In this document: positions 34,122 to 46,542 of the stretch, piece after piece | Position numbering within the stretch: position 1 is the first letter of the stretch | How the letters are laid out: each line of letters opens with the position of its first letter | Translations under genes and position numbers: made by a program | The notes under the pieces: model-generated | The model's database searches: none | Seen by the model: only the letters and a program-made list of their open reading frames with translations | Told to the model about the DNA's origin: nothing | Assembly (NCBI GenBank): GCA_003640385.1 | Contig: RCAB01000187.1 | Span: 47,435-111,434, forward strand | Source: Setaria digitata | Lineage: Eukaryota > Nematoda > Chromadorea > Rhabditida > Setariidae | Direction: 5' to 3' | Length of the DNA: 64,000 bases

Positions 34122-37100
34122 ATGGCTCTAAAATGCTTTCATTTATCAATGAAGCAGTTATTGCTGATTCTTGCAGTGACAACTTGCGCTTATTTGATTA
34201 TTGGTAAATCAATCATGCCAGCAAGGTTTGTTGCTATTTTGTCTTTAAATATTACAAACGATCTGTGTAAATGTTTGTTTTTTATTCACTAGAAGATTTA
34301 ATCTTCTACTGCTTTCTCGATGTTTTATTTACTGATAAAGCTCATTAGCAATGAAATTATTGTATGGCTTGAAAATATTTAAGCTTCCAGGCTAGGTGTT
34401 AACATGATAAGAGTGTGTATTGTTAATATAATTTTACAGGTTGAAAACCACGAAACCACGTGATATTTTAAGTATTGAACAGCAGCTGCTACAAAATGTA
34501 GTCCATAAAAAACCACCGGTCAGTCGTAATGACAAAACCGAAGGAAATGAAAAAAGTGTTGTTGAACTTGTTCAGAATGATCATGAAGTAGTACTGGAAC
34601 GAATAAGGTTTGCTTTGTTTGAGTAGCTTGAAGATTCCAAGCATAATTGTTGAAGTAAGTAAAAATTTCTCGTGGCTTTGATAGCCTTTATGACACAAGC
34701 TTTTTCTCCACCATTGTGCTGCCCAAGATAGATTTGCTGATGAAAAAAGTGCGCATAGCGTAGATACAGTACAAAGAAAAACTATTGTTAGGAGTATTAG
34801 TTTGAGATTTAATATAACTAACCAAATAGGTACAAGAATAGTATTCGCGATCTAGAACTAATCAGAGGATATGGGCATTGAAATTTTGTGAATTTTGAAT
34901 TTCAATATTTTATGTTAATGTATCTTATTTCAAGGGCTAGGAAAATTGGTTTTTATTCGTTTCTTTCTCTCAGGATAGGCTATTAACCAGAGATGTGGTC
35001 AAGAAACTTTCTTTGACAGTCATGTAATGAAGTGTTTTTAACTAAATAAGTTGAAATTCGTTTTCTAGGTCACCTGATATTTACATGGAGCGGAACGGAA
35101 CACCAACCGTTGTTACTGGCTCTGTACGATATAAAGCACTTGCAGACGATATTTCTTTATTTGATGAAATCGAAAAGCGTTTGTTGACGAGCAGCTCAAA
35201 TGAGCCGAAAAAGATTTGTCCAAACCCAGAAGATAACAGAAAATTGAGTAAGCTCCAAAAAGCTAACGTATAAAATAAGTAGGTAAAACCGATGAGTTGA
35301 TTAAGAGATTTACTTGTCACTTTCTATGAATCTTTTACTGTAATTTTGGATTTTAATTAGTGTTATTCTTTTTAAATGTGAAATTGAGATTATAACATCA
35401 TGAAGCTGCGGTAATTTCAGTTGGACAGTTGCCACAAGCGGTCCTTTTAATAACAAACTTGAAAGAAGCCGAAGTACTGGAACATTATCCACAAATAAAG
35501 CCTGGTGGACACTGGAAGCCAGAGGATTGCATCACAGAACATAAAGTGATTATTTGATGAACGTTTCAAAATTCTAATTTCTCAAATAAGGTTCAGGATT
35601 ATAGCGTGTACGGCATTTGATATTCTCCTTATTTCGCTGTTTAGTTCTACTTTTTAATGGACTTTGTTATGCCAAATGCCGTAAAAAATATATTTTAACA
35701 CATTAGTTTGTTTTGAGAATTTCATTATGATATTCGAAAGTTCTGTGGTATAATCAAAAAATGTATGAACTGTTTTTTATTTCTGTTTTTGTTTCTAGAC
35801 TTTTTTCTTTAGTTAGCTGTGATAATTCCATTTCGTGATCGCCAAACACATCTGACACGCCTTATTGATTTCCTTATACCTGTCCTGAGGAGACAACTTT
35901 TGGATTTCCGATTCATCGTAACGGAACAGGTATTTGGTCTAGTAATTTCTTTTCTTTAAACAAACCTGAATATGCATTTTATCTTTAAATTTCTTTTGAT
36001 ATTTCTGGAAATAGTGTCATTGAGTTTTGGAAATTTTAACGTTTTCAGTTTTGTTTTGAATTAATAAAAAAATTACTTAGCACCATTGCGTTTTATTCAT
36101 CGTAATTTGAAGCCGTTTGACTTAACAAACGGGTTTTATTGCTAAAGCTAAAGTCTGTTAGTTTTTCAGTATGGTAATGAATTGTTTAACAAAGGTCGAA
36201 TAATGAATGCAGCATTTCGTTTAGCTGAACACCTCAATGTCAGCTGTGTTATATTTCATGATGTTGATATGTTCCCACAGGATGACCGTAATTTTTATGG
36301 TTGTCCACCAACACCACGTCACATTGGGGCTTTTGTTAGTAATCTTGGGTACCAGTAAGTTGTTTTTGCTCAATTATATAATTTAAGTTATTTCTAGTTT
36401 ATAGATTTACGGTCCATAATTCAATCTAAACTGTCGATCAAATGTTAATATTTATATCTATCTTTTTATCAGTAGCAAAATATTTGCTTTTCAAAAACTA
36501 GAAATTATGTTGACTTTTATTCGCATATTTTTCCCCGATGCTTCTTTCAAAGAGGATAATATTTGGTCTAGTTTAAGTGCAAATGGCATATTGCAGATTA
36601 AAAAGTGTGAAATATTATTTTGGAGGGCGTCCAAAGAGGGATATAATATTATATGGCAGAAAATTATCATTTATAGATTATGGTATAAAGAAATAGTTGG
36701 CGGCGTTTTAGCAATCAGTATGGATGATTACCGAGCAGTAAATGGTTATTCGAATATGTATTGGGGTTGGGGTGGCGAGGACGACGATATGGGTTCGTTT
36801 ATTTTCGAGATTAATTGTGGATTCAAAATAATAACTCATGATGTAGTTAAACCATGTTGGTTTAACTGCTCGAGCAAATTTTAATTGATTGGTATATTAG
36901 TTGTTTCAACATAATTTCAATGTGTAAGAATATATTGTGGCAAGCAAATGGAAAATGTTTTATCTAAATTAGTGTATCGGTATATTGTATATTAAAAATT
37001 TCAGTTATATAATCTCATCAGTTGCGTTGGGTGTTAACTTAGATTATTTTGCTTCAGGGAAACGGATAATGGCAGAAAATCTAACCATTGAAAGGCCTGA

Positions 37101-37895
37101 TGCCCTGACAGGGCGATTTACTATGCTAAAACATTTGAAACGGAAACGGGTTGCACCGAAATTAGTGTACGTTTATTTTATTATTGTTTTCATTTTTTTT
37201 TTTCGACAGTTACTGCATTTTGAGAATCATTTAGAACTATGAGGCTCAGAATCGAGATTAATTTGCCATTCTTTCAGCAATATTGATTATTGCTTGAAAA
37301 CGAACAATTTAATATGATTTTTTAGGCCTGTTTCACATGTTATTATCTGAGTTGCGGGTTTAGCTAAGCTGAAAGTTCTCTCATTTTTTAGTGAAATACT
37401 TGCTAACAGATCTAACTAATAAGTGATGTCCTTATACATTGTTAATATCAAGTGAATTTAACCAGATATTGTACTTTTAGTCCGCGGTACTGTTATGTCA
37501 TCATTGCGGTAAAGGTTATTGACGAAAATCATTGGATTTATAAAGCGAAATTCGATTTTTCTTTTGCAGATATAAATTATTAGACGAAACTGAAACACGT
37601 TATCGGACTGATGGTCTGAATGTTACTTCATGGAGAATATTGAAGGTCTGTTTTCCAAAACTTAGACGGACTCAAATTTCTCTAGAGTTTAGTTTTGTTA
37701 TACGACATTTATACTGAAACTTGTTCAACCTGAAGAAAAGATTTTGGTTGACTCATTCACTGATCGGTTTTCAGTTGTTACTCCTTGTTATTTTTAATTC
37801 TGTGATTTGATGGGATTTTTATTCAGATTATATTACGACCACTATATTACCACATATATGTTGATGTCGGCAAGCCGCCACCTGAATGGACATGA
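34122..37895 (+). CDS. bre-4: Beta-1,4-N-acetylgalactosaminyltransferase (GT7, BRE-4 type LacdiNAc synthase)
   Basis: Ten exons: 34122-34225, 34440-34607, 35069-35247, 35421-35545, 35813-35929, 36170-36354, 36677-36792, 37058-37166, 37570-37645, 37827-37895; all phases agree, 415 residues. Type II Golgi protein: short cytoplasmic end, signal anchor about 12-28, stem to about 185, then the GT7 catalytic domain. Visible motifs: VIIPFRDRQTHL (about 195-206), metal-binding DVD (262-264), IVGGVLAIS (299-307) and WGWGGEDDD (322-330). At the position of Tyr289 of bovine beta4GalT1, which favours galactose, this protein has Ile299. Ile or Leu there is known in invertebrate enzymes that transfer GalNAc, so the product is probably GalNAc-beta1,4-GlcNAc (LacdiNAc). 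Family membership is secure; donor choice and orthology to BRE-4 are inferred. The start is the first ATG in frame; a longer open frame upstream has no ATG. Confidence 0.9.
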
Positions 37896-39355
37896 AAGTT
37901 TTTGGCGCTATTCGACTAGGAAATTTCTTTGGTTTTGTGAAATTCTACGTCCTAAGAGGACTCGATTCTGCTGTTTTTATATAAAATCTTGTTATATAAT
38001 AATGTTCAAAAAATTTAAATGTGGGCCTTTGTTTTCACGGGTAGAACTGTAAATTTATAGAATTTTTCCTTTGAAAATCACTCTCTCCTCGCGCTAAAAA
38101 ATGTTCTTCGTACTTCAGAACAGCTTTAGAAGGGAAGGTTTAGACATAGGATAGATCTCGATATTTATTGAAGTGCTTATCATCAACATTCGTCGCGTCT
38201 TTTTATATATCCCTTTTCTTTTCCATTTTTAATTTTTTTAATTATATCCATTATATATTTTTTTTTTAAATTATATATCCCTTTTCCCCATTATTAATCT
38301 CCATTGGTAAGCTGCTTCTCCGTCTCTCCTCCATATATCCTTAAAATACAGTAACTATTCATTTTGTTATCGGATTTTACTTTTCGGCTTAACTGTCAAA
38401 TTTTTTATAATTTATTTTCTGAATTTATGACACTTCATTCTTCAAACAATTTATAATATGATCGCTTTTGTATTATCCAATTGTTTCACATATTATCTGA
38501 TAGCGATTTCAAATAACTTTGCAAATGTACAGTTTACCTGGATCTGCACTACATATATATTTTTTTTTTATTCTGCGCTTCGTAATAACATAACATTTAC
38601 AGGGATCAAATTCGGATATTTAATTATACGTATAACTTTCAAATGTCTCACAGTTTATATTTCTTTCTTCTTGAAAAAAATGTGAAACCTTTATTTCCTT
38701 AATTTGAAAAAACACGAATACATTTAAAATCCTGTAACCTCTTAATGCCTTAGGCAAGCAGCATATTTTTCGGCATGCTCTGATCTATGTGACGCAAGTT
38801 TTTTTTTTTTTTTTTTTCAACTTAACGGGATTTGCGAAGTTTTTGCTCTTATACTTTTGTAATATCACCAGCTCGATAATGATCATGCTAAATTTTCTTT
38901 TGTTTTCTGACGAGGCTTCATAGGAACACTTTTTAATCTGTTCTCCTTGTCTGTCGCATCATTCATCGCCGTAACTCCATATTTTTGTAACTTCTTGCTG
39001 CTTCCAGATTAATACTTGATCTCACATGCGTGATAATTTTTTGCCTTCAGATCTTTTTTCATCTCAATTTTTCGATTACGAAGTTTTTCTTACCTGTCAG
39101 CTCATCTTGGTCACTTGGCAAACGATCGTAAGACGATGGATCAAATGGATAAAAAGTACCCATTATATTTCCAAAGATATTTTATGTAGAAAAGGCGATG
39201 ATTCAGATTTATGACAGTGTTTTTATCTGTACTCCTGGAAATAGTGGTAGCATTTCGATTTACCTTATATTTTCCGACAATTATTTAGTATTACATTTTA
39301 ATCTAAATCCCCTATTTCGAGTTTAGATTATGATGTATGTTAAAACCACTACCAT

Positions 39356-39576
39356 TTTTCATCCTTTTTTCGTACTGTTGTATATTCTAGCAATAAATTT
39401 TTAAAATAACTTGACATAAATTTTGGCTTGAAATGGACTGTAAACCAGATATTTTTCAAAATATTNTTTTCATCCTTTTTTCGTACTGTTGTATATTCTA
39501 GCAATAAATTTTTAAAATAACATGACATAAATTTTGGCTTGAAATGGACTGTAAACCAGATATTTTTCAAAATATT
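39356..39576. repeat. Duplicated contig ends around a single N (39466)
   Basis: Bases 39356-39465 recur at 39467-39576 with one visible mismatch (aacttgac/aacatgac), separated only by the N. A 104-codon minus-strand open frame with an X in it is made by this duplication and should not be read as a repeat protein. Confidence 0.85.
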
Positions 39577-40932
39577 TTGCTTTTTAAGATGTTTTATCAT
39601 TTCATACGTCTTGTGAATGTTTGATTCCTCTTCTATGATATCAACGTTGCTAAGTATTTCCATTATTACTCTTCCTCATTCTCTTTTCATTGATACACTA
39701 TTTAAAATTTACTTCCACCTAGTGAAATTAGAATGTCAAAATATTTTTAGTCTATCGAATTTTCTGTTATATACCTCAAGGAAATTAAGTTTGACACATC
39801 GAAATATTCCGTGTTTCATATTTCTTCTTGATATCGTTTTAGGTTCCTTTTAAATGATAAAATCATCCATTTTAGCACATATGGAAACTTCTTTTTCTTT
39901 AGGAGAATTTTGGCTAAAAAGAATCCTGATTTTATATTAAATTCTCATGGCACAAAAATTGTATACAGGCTTGTAAATCAGGTCTCATTTATCTCACTTT
40001 TTTTTTACGGAACTAATCTTGTTCCGTTTCGTATTATTTGTATTTTATCAAAGGCTCAACTTTTCAGACTTATTTAGAAACAAGCTCAGGTTAAGATTTT
40101 ATGTAATTACTTTATTTATATCAGAACATGATTTCCAGCTTACTCTCCTAAATTACTGATTTGGCAGATCTTATTCACCAATTGACTTTTTTTTGATTCA
40201 AGATTGTTTTCATAAACGAACACAAAGTTTCCTCTCACCTTTCCCCTGTTTATGAAACATGTGCAGTTCTGCTTGTTTCTGCCACATCTGTTAATACTTT
40301 AATGCCATGATGGTTAATACGTGTTTGATTTTCTTGTTACATTTAATAATACTATCCAAAGTTTGTTTGGAATTCATTTGATGTTTTGTTTAAATATATA
40401 TATGTAATGGAATGTCTTGTTTATTGTTATAAATTTATGATGCTGCTGCGATCAGCTTTTTATATCACTAAATAAAACTTAGAAGAAAGCTCTCTTCACA
40501 CTTCATTAAACAGCGGAGTGTTTTAAAATTTTTTTGAGTCCATTGTATGTAATTCTCTTCAGTTGGGAATTTTCTCTATAATGTTTACTGTCAAGATTGC
40601 TATGGTATTGATTTGATTTGCCTGGTTTTTTTCCCCTTTCATGGCGCTTTACTACCACATGAGCTGCTCTTTTTTAAAGTCTTTGCTGAAATAGCTGCAT
40701 TTTTTTAAATTCCTCAAAACCTATTCAAGAGATGAAATGAATTTTGAGATGTTAAATTCAGTTATAGCCGTATGCAGTTTTCGTTTTTATCAGTGTGCTA
40801 CATTGAACTAAGCTGAATTTTTGATGATTTAAAAATTAAAATTAATACAGAAAAGCGAAATGGTCAAGTCAACAATATTAGTTTCATTTAATTTGGTTGG
40901 TGTTTAACAAGCTTGTTCAGGATGCGAATCTT

Positions 40933-41132
40933 CTTTATTTTGCTCCTCTATTAGCCAACAAGTTGAAATTTATTCCTAATTAGGACTTCGAGAAATGTAG
41001 CACTCTGTCATATAATTTAGATCAGGAGAAANGCTTTATTTTGCTCCTCTATTAGCCAACAAGTTGAAATTTATTCCGAATTAGGACTTCGAGAAATGTA
41101 GCACTCTGTCATATAATTTAGATCAGGAGAAA
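40933..41132. repeat. Duplicated contig ends around a single N (41032)
   Basis: Bases 40933-41031 recur at 41034-41132 with one visible mismatch (attccta/attccga), separated by n and g. Confidence 0.85.
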
Positions 41133-44100
41133 ATCAAAAATTAGTTACACGTAAAATCCTTTTTTTTACACATATGTATAATGTAAATTAGTTTGCATAC
41201 ATGTATGTCCTATTGAAATATAAGCGATAAGCAGTAGTAGATGGTGTATTAAATTATGGTGGCACTAATGATAGTCAATACCTCTAAGATTCCTCAAAAT
41301 CTTAAGAGTCCTAAATCGAAATATCCATATTTTATCCCACCAATCTCATATTACTAACTTTTCATCTCATACTTATTTCGATTTTTTCTTCGAAAATCCA
41401 GAAATGATGGTCTAAAATCAAAAATGAGCTTCCGTATTTTCGACTGTTTGTTGTGATTTATTATTTAGCACAAAAGAGGACAACTTTTTGAAACGAGGTT
41501 TGTGACTGCATATATATGAAATGTAAAAAAAAAAATGTGGACCTTAATTTACTCTCAAAGTTGCAAAAATTGGTTTGCAGAAATTTAAAATCGTATGGAG
41601 ACAATTTACATTAAAATTAAATCTTTTATGCAAAATATCACAAGTAAATAGCTAAATCCATTAATAATGTAATAATGAAGACTAAAACAAAAGAACTAAC
41701 GCAAATGACATTACTTCTTCAGATTAGATAACAGGAGGCATACAGCTGTTAAAAATTGTTGCTGTCCTTTTAATTCAAAGTTAAAGTATTATTGCCGTTA
41801 TGAAATAATATTGACATTCATTTACTCTTCCAGCTTTTGTTTTAGCATTTATTAAATTACACAGTAATATAGCACATAAGTGCAGGCTACTGTGATTGCA
41901 AAACATAGAATGATAATGGAGATTTTTAAATCCAAGGTACTAAATTACCTTATTACGGAATTTTTGATAAAAGGATTAAATTTCATTGTTTTATTTTTGA
42001 ATTAGGTGATTTTGACATCTCATAAATGGAATGATTGCAATAGTTACGAAAGCCACTCAATGTATCGGCTAAATTAGAGATTATTCCTGTATGTAATGGA
42101 AAGTTAAGTAATAACTTTCAAGATGGATAAATCACTAATGAACTTTTTTACCTGTTCCAATTATTTTACTGAGGTTATTTTATTAGAAAATAATTTTGTG
42201 CTACATATTATAGGCACCAAAGAAGACTGAAATAAAGAATTCATTTAATATATAATACTCTTGAAGAGATCGAGTAATTTCTACATGTCTCCTATTAGTT
42301 GTCATTTGACATCAGTGAGTGTGGATATTTTCAAACTTTCATCTTTTTTCTTTCGGATGAAAATTTAAAATTCATCATCTTCTACAATGACCAACTGTAG
42401 AAAGAAGTATGTATGATATCGCTTTTCTATATTGTTCAAAATTTTTGTTTTCTTCTTCCTTCTTCGCCAAATGAATTTTCAATAAAAATAATGTAAAAAA
42501 ATATTAAAAATTTAAAGCATTGAAGGGAAAAATCCTGTAGAATTCTATAAATATGCATAAATTAATATAATAAAAGTAATGCAACTTTTAGAACAAAAGA
42601 AAAGATTCCTATTGAATTTTTCGAACAATTTAATACAATGCATAAGTTAAAATGTATAAATTATTATAATAAAGGTAATATAATATTTTGAACAAAAGAT
42701 TTGATTTCTATTAAATTTCCGAAACATTCGGAATTTTTTAAGTTTAAAAAACTCATAAAAGCCTTGAGTAAGCGGGAAGCATTTAAAAAGAATTATTTGT
42801 AAATATATTTTAGTGAAGCAAGAATCGATAAGGAACACAAAGTAAAAGAAAAGATGATATTTGAGGCGTTAAATAGAATTAATAATGCTAGAAAATGTTT
42901 CAAGATGAACCAAATGACTAAACCAATTGTTCGGAATTTAGTAAATTCAGATGATCTTATGTTCTATCAACTGGGGGTTGAAAAGATTTCTTTTAAAGGA
43001 GAGAGGTGAAGTTTTTAGAAATTTTTTGCAAACTTCACAAAACTTTCTGATGATAAATAATGTGAAGATGGAAATATTCTCCTCTACTTCTTACAAAATT
43101 CCCTCATCTGTGCTTAAATGTAAATTCTTCAAACATTCTTATCATTTTTAATCAATGAAACAATGACAAGATCATATTTTCTACGAAATCGTTTCAAAAC
43201 TAATTAACTCAAATTGTTGCTTGAGAGAAACATCGTAAATTTTTTATTACCCCTTAATGAAATCATTTCCGTCAGCAATTATTTACTGTCAAACTTCAAT
43301 ATTTCGATTCCAAAAGCTTAAAAGAATAAATGGTAATTTCCCTTCAAATAATATCAAGCAGCACAAATAAATTCACATATCAGGCTGGTGACTATTGGAA
43401 ATCGAAGAAATGCTTATTTAGATATAATGGAATTTCATTTTTTTCAATTTAATTATATGACTTGATATGAAAATCACAAAAGTGCTGCAGGATTATATGA
43501 ATTTAAATCACTAAAATTTGCTTGTCACCTGCATTATGTGCCAATCTCGACTCGAATACGATTGATGTTTTAGCATCGAATACAGAACCGTCTTATGAAT
43601 CTGTAATTTTTTGTTCATAGGAGTAATAATTTCATATCATGATCAAAACACATTTAATGTGTTCGTGTATTCCTCGTTCTTGCGAAATCAGAATCTTGAT
43701 TTTCGATTCACCACTAATGAACAAGTCATGACCATTCATTCAGTATTTACAAGTTCTTTAATTTATTAATATACATTTTTGATTTTTCCTATTAATTTAT
43801 AATTTATATAGATGTATTACACATCTAATTTCAGTTTTTCCTCAAAGCAAAATGCTGTATTCATTAACTTGCCTCTGTTGAAGGGTTATTTTTCATACTG
43901 AGTAAGTATATTTGAAAAGAAAGAATTTCATGAAAGAATTTGCAGTAATTCTAAATATAAATAAAAAAGTAAGGAATCTTACCATAAATGCTTTTTTCAT
44001 TTTGAATTACGCCAAATTTTGTTTTCATTTCCAATTTCTTCCTTGATTTAATCAAAAAAAAAAAAATCGTGCAAACATAATCAGTTTTCACTTTTTTTCT

Positions 44101-44359
44101 TTAATAATTTAACTTGCTATGAACCAAATCGGAACAGTTCGGTTGTCGCGAAATACCGCGCCATCTCGGCAATTTTGTTGGTGTCTTGAGTGACAGGTTT
44201 GTTCTTCAATTTAAAATTTGAATTCAAATTTTTATTGCTTCAATTTATCTCTTTCAAAAATGGAGTCATATATGAAAATGAAAGTGGAATCTGAACATGA
44301 CGTCAGTACCGGAATCAAACTCTCGAACTAAAAGTTCCCAAATTTTTTGTTGTGAATCT

Positions 44360-44443
44360 CAAAAAGTTATTTTCCTCAGTACTTTACGAAGACTTGGAAT
44401 GCAAAAAGTTATTTTCCTCAGTACTTTACGAAGACTTGGAATG
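44360..44443. repeat. 42-bp tandem duplication
   Basis: Two perfect copies (44360-44401 and 44402-44443) of a 42-bp unit starting caaaaagttattttcctcag, followed by a partial third (caaaaac). Because 42 is divisible by three, an open frame crosses it on the plus strand (44297-44479), but there is no other sign of coding. No N is present, so it is not one of the assembly-join artefacts. Confidence 0.9.
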
Positions 44444-46021
44444 CAAAAACTTCTTTTTCAAACCCAAATCTATAACTGAAATTTAATTACTTAAATTTAA
44501 ATCAATCAAGATCTCAACAATTCGTTTCTTTAAAATATATCCTGAAACATCCTAAAAAATTAAAGATACCTTTCCAGAGAGTACGTCATACGTATATAGT
44601 AGACCGATGTATACATAGAAAGTGTACTATCAGTTGAATAAACATGCCGAACATGTTTTAGCAGCTTATCACAGAGCAATGTTGCTAAGATAAACTTAAC
44701 TTTTTCCCATGATAATTTCCAGTCATTTCACTATGGATTTCCAAGAATTATCAAATACATATCAAGTGATTTAATATAGCTAATATATTTAGTGGAAGTT
44801 TTTGTTCAGTTACAACAGAAGAAAAGTACGGGCTATTTGTACGAGTGATTTATTTTCTTTCTTGCTTTCCAAACACCTCTTGATGTGAAGATAATGATAT
44901 GAGTTAAGGAAAAGTAACGATTTTAATCAACTACCGATTTTTTAATCAGATATATTCGGTTATATCTTTTTCGGATAACCCATTAAGTAGGTTTTTTTTT
45001 TTTTTTCAAGTATTGGTTATTCAAAACAATCTAAATCAAAATTTTTTTCTGGTTAAATCATCAAAAAAAAAAATTATTTCTAGTCAAATTTCAAATCTTT
45101 TTGTTTAAAAAAAATGTCTCTCAACACTAAAACATAGCAATTAAATGACTGAATGCCATTATTGGATGATATGTAAGAACATGTCGAACGGCGAGATTCC
45201 AACACTTTACTGATGTTAGCTTGTTTGGAAACGAAAGAAATTCTTAGATCATTTAATCTTTAGGAGATAAAGTCATTGAGATGCTCTGAAAGAGTAACAG
45301 GATATGTGAGCCATAGTTGTGAGTGTTATGGAAAACAGCGTAGTTGCTACTGCAATTACTACTTCAAATTTTAATCAAGGTGTTTTGAAAAGGAAACGAA
45401 TTGAAACTTTCCTTCAGTGAAAGCATCTTCTCACACATTAAAGTACAACAGCACCGTTACGATACGATAATTTGCATAACTGCTAAAAACCAAAATATAT
45501 CACATGAAAGTAATAACATAGATTTAAAATTTAGATAAACTAATTAGAGGCTTCAAAGTAGTAGTATTTCATTATGCTTTTACAGATTTCTATTCGAAAG
45601 TTATCACAATAAGCTAATTATTTGAATCATCAGCAAATTCATTCAATGCCTTTTATATCATTAACTATGCGTTGATATTGGTCGTCAACTTCCCAAATGG
45701 CAGTGAAATCCTCGAGAAATTGAAATGTTTTTTTTTGCCAATTTAATTGATTGTGATATTCTATTTTACTGTGAAGTGGAGGATAACCATGAGTACGAGA
45801 AAAAGGATTACGTCCAAATAATTTTTTTTAATAAAGAAAGATTAATTAATTTATTTATTGAAATCAAACGTCGATTTATACAGAAAAAAAAATAAAAAAA
45901 AAAAAATGAGAAAGCATGCAAAACAAGAAATTCAATTCGAGTGCTAGTCAATGCAATCAAAATCAGTCGAAAACTATGAAAATCGTTCTCAGCATCTCAT
46001 CATACATTTTCCTTTTTTTTT

Positions 46022-46198
46022 TCTCTTTCAATCGAGAATTATAATTTTGTTTGAATTTATTTTTGCAAAATTCGAGGAAAAAAATTAATTTCTCAGAATT
46101 TTTTTTCTTNTCTCTTTCAATCGAGAATTATAATTTTGTTTGAATTTGTTTTTGCAAAATTCGAGGAAAAAAATTAATTTCTCAGAACTTTTTTTTTT
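46022..46198. repeat. Duplicated contig ends around a single N (46110)
   Basis: Bases 46022-46109 recur at 46111-46198 with about two to three differences (gaatttat/gaatttgt, cagaatt/cagaact and a difference in the final T run), separated only by the N. Confidence 0.8.
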
Positions 46199-46542
46199 CT
46201 TAATTCAATTTCATTCTGAATTTATCTCTGTGTTTTTTCTCAGAATTTTAACAAATGATGATGAGATTAATAAAATTACATTAAATAATTGATAAAATAA
46301 AATCGATATCGATAATACATATCCGGTATCAATGTACAGTACATATATATATATATGCATATACATATATATTAATTTTTAAAGCATCTTGAACATCAAA
46401 CTCGATAATTAATTTCAGGTAATTATTCCTCAGTTCGATACCACGACAGGACGGGAAATAATAGACTGTTTTTGTTGGACTGACAATGAGTTTCATTACA
46501 GATGATGATAGTCATGATGAAAGAAATGTACCGATTGATTAA

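Larger units (their letters stand above)
37896..46542. other. 8.6-kb gene-free AT-rich stretch
   Basis: No exon supported on either strand. It should contain 3' ends of the converging flanking genes. It holds three assembly joins with duplicated flanks (39356-39576, 40933-41132, 46022-46198), a 42-bp tandem duplication (44360-44443), and many poly(T)/poly(A) runs. Open frames of 60-104 codons are low-complexity or lie on the assembly duplications. Confidence 0.55.

Noticed and set aside
39349..39663. Minus-strand protein with an internal repeat (ILKNIWFTVHFKP twice)
   Set aside because: The repeat is created by duplicated contig ends around the N at 39466.
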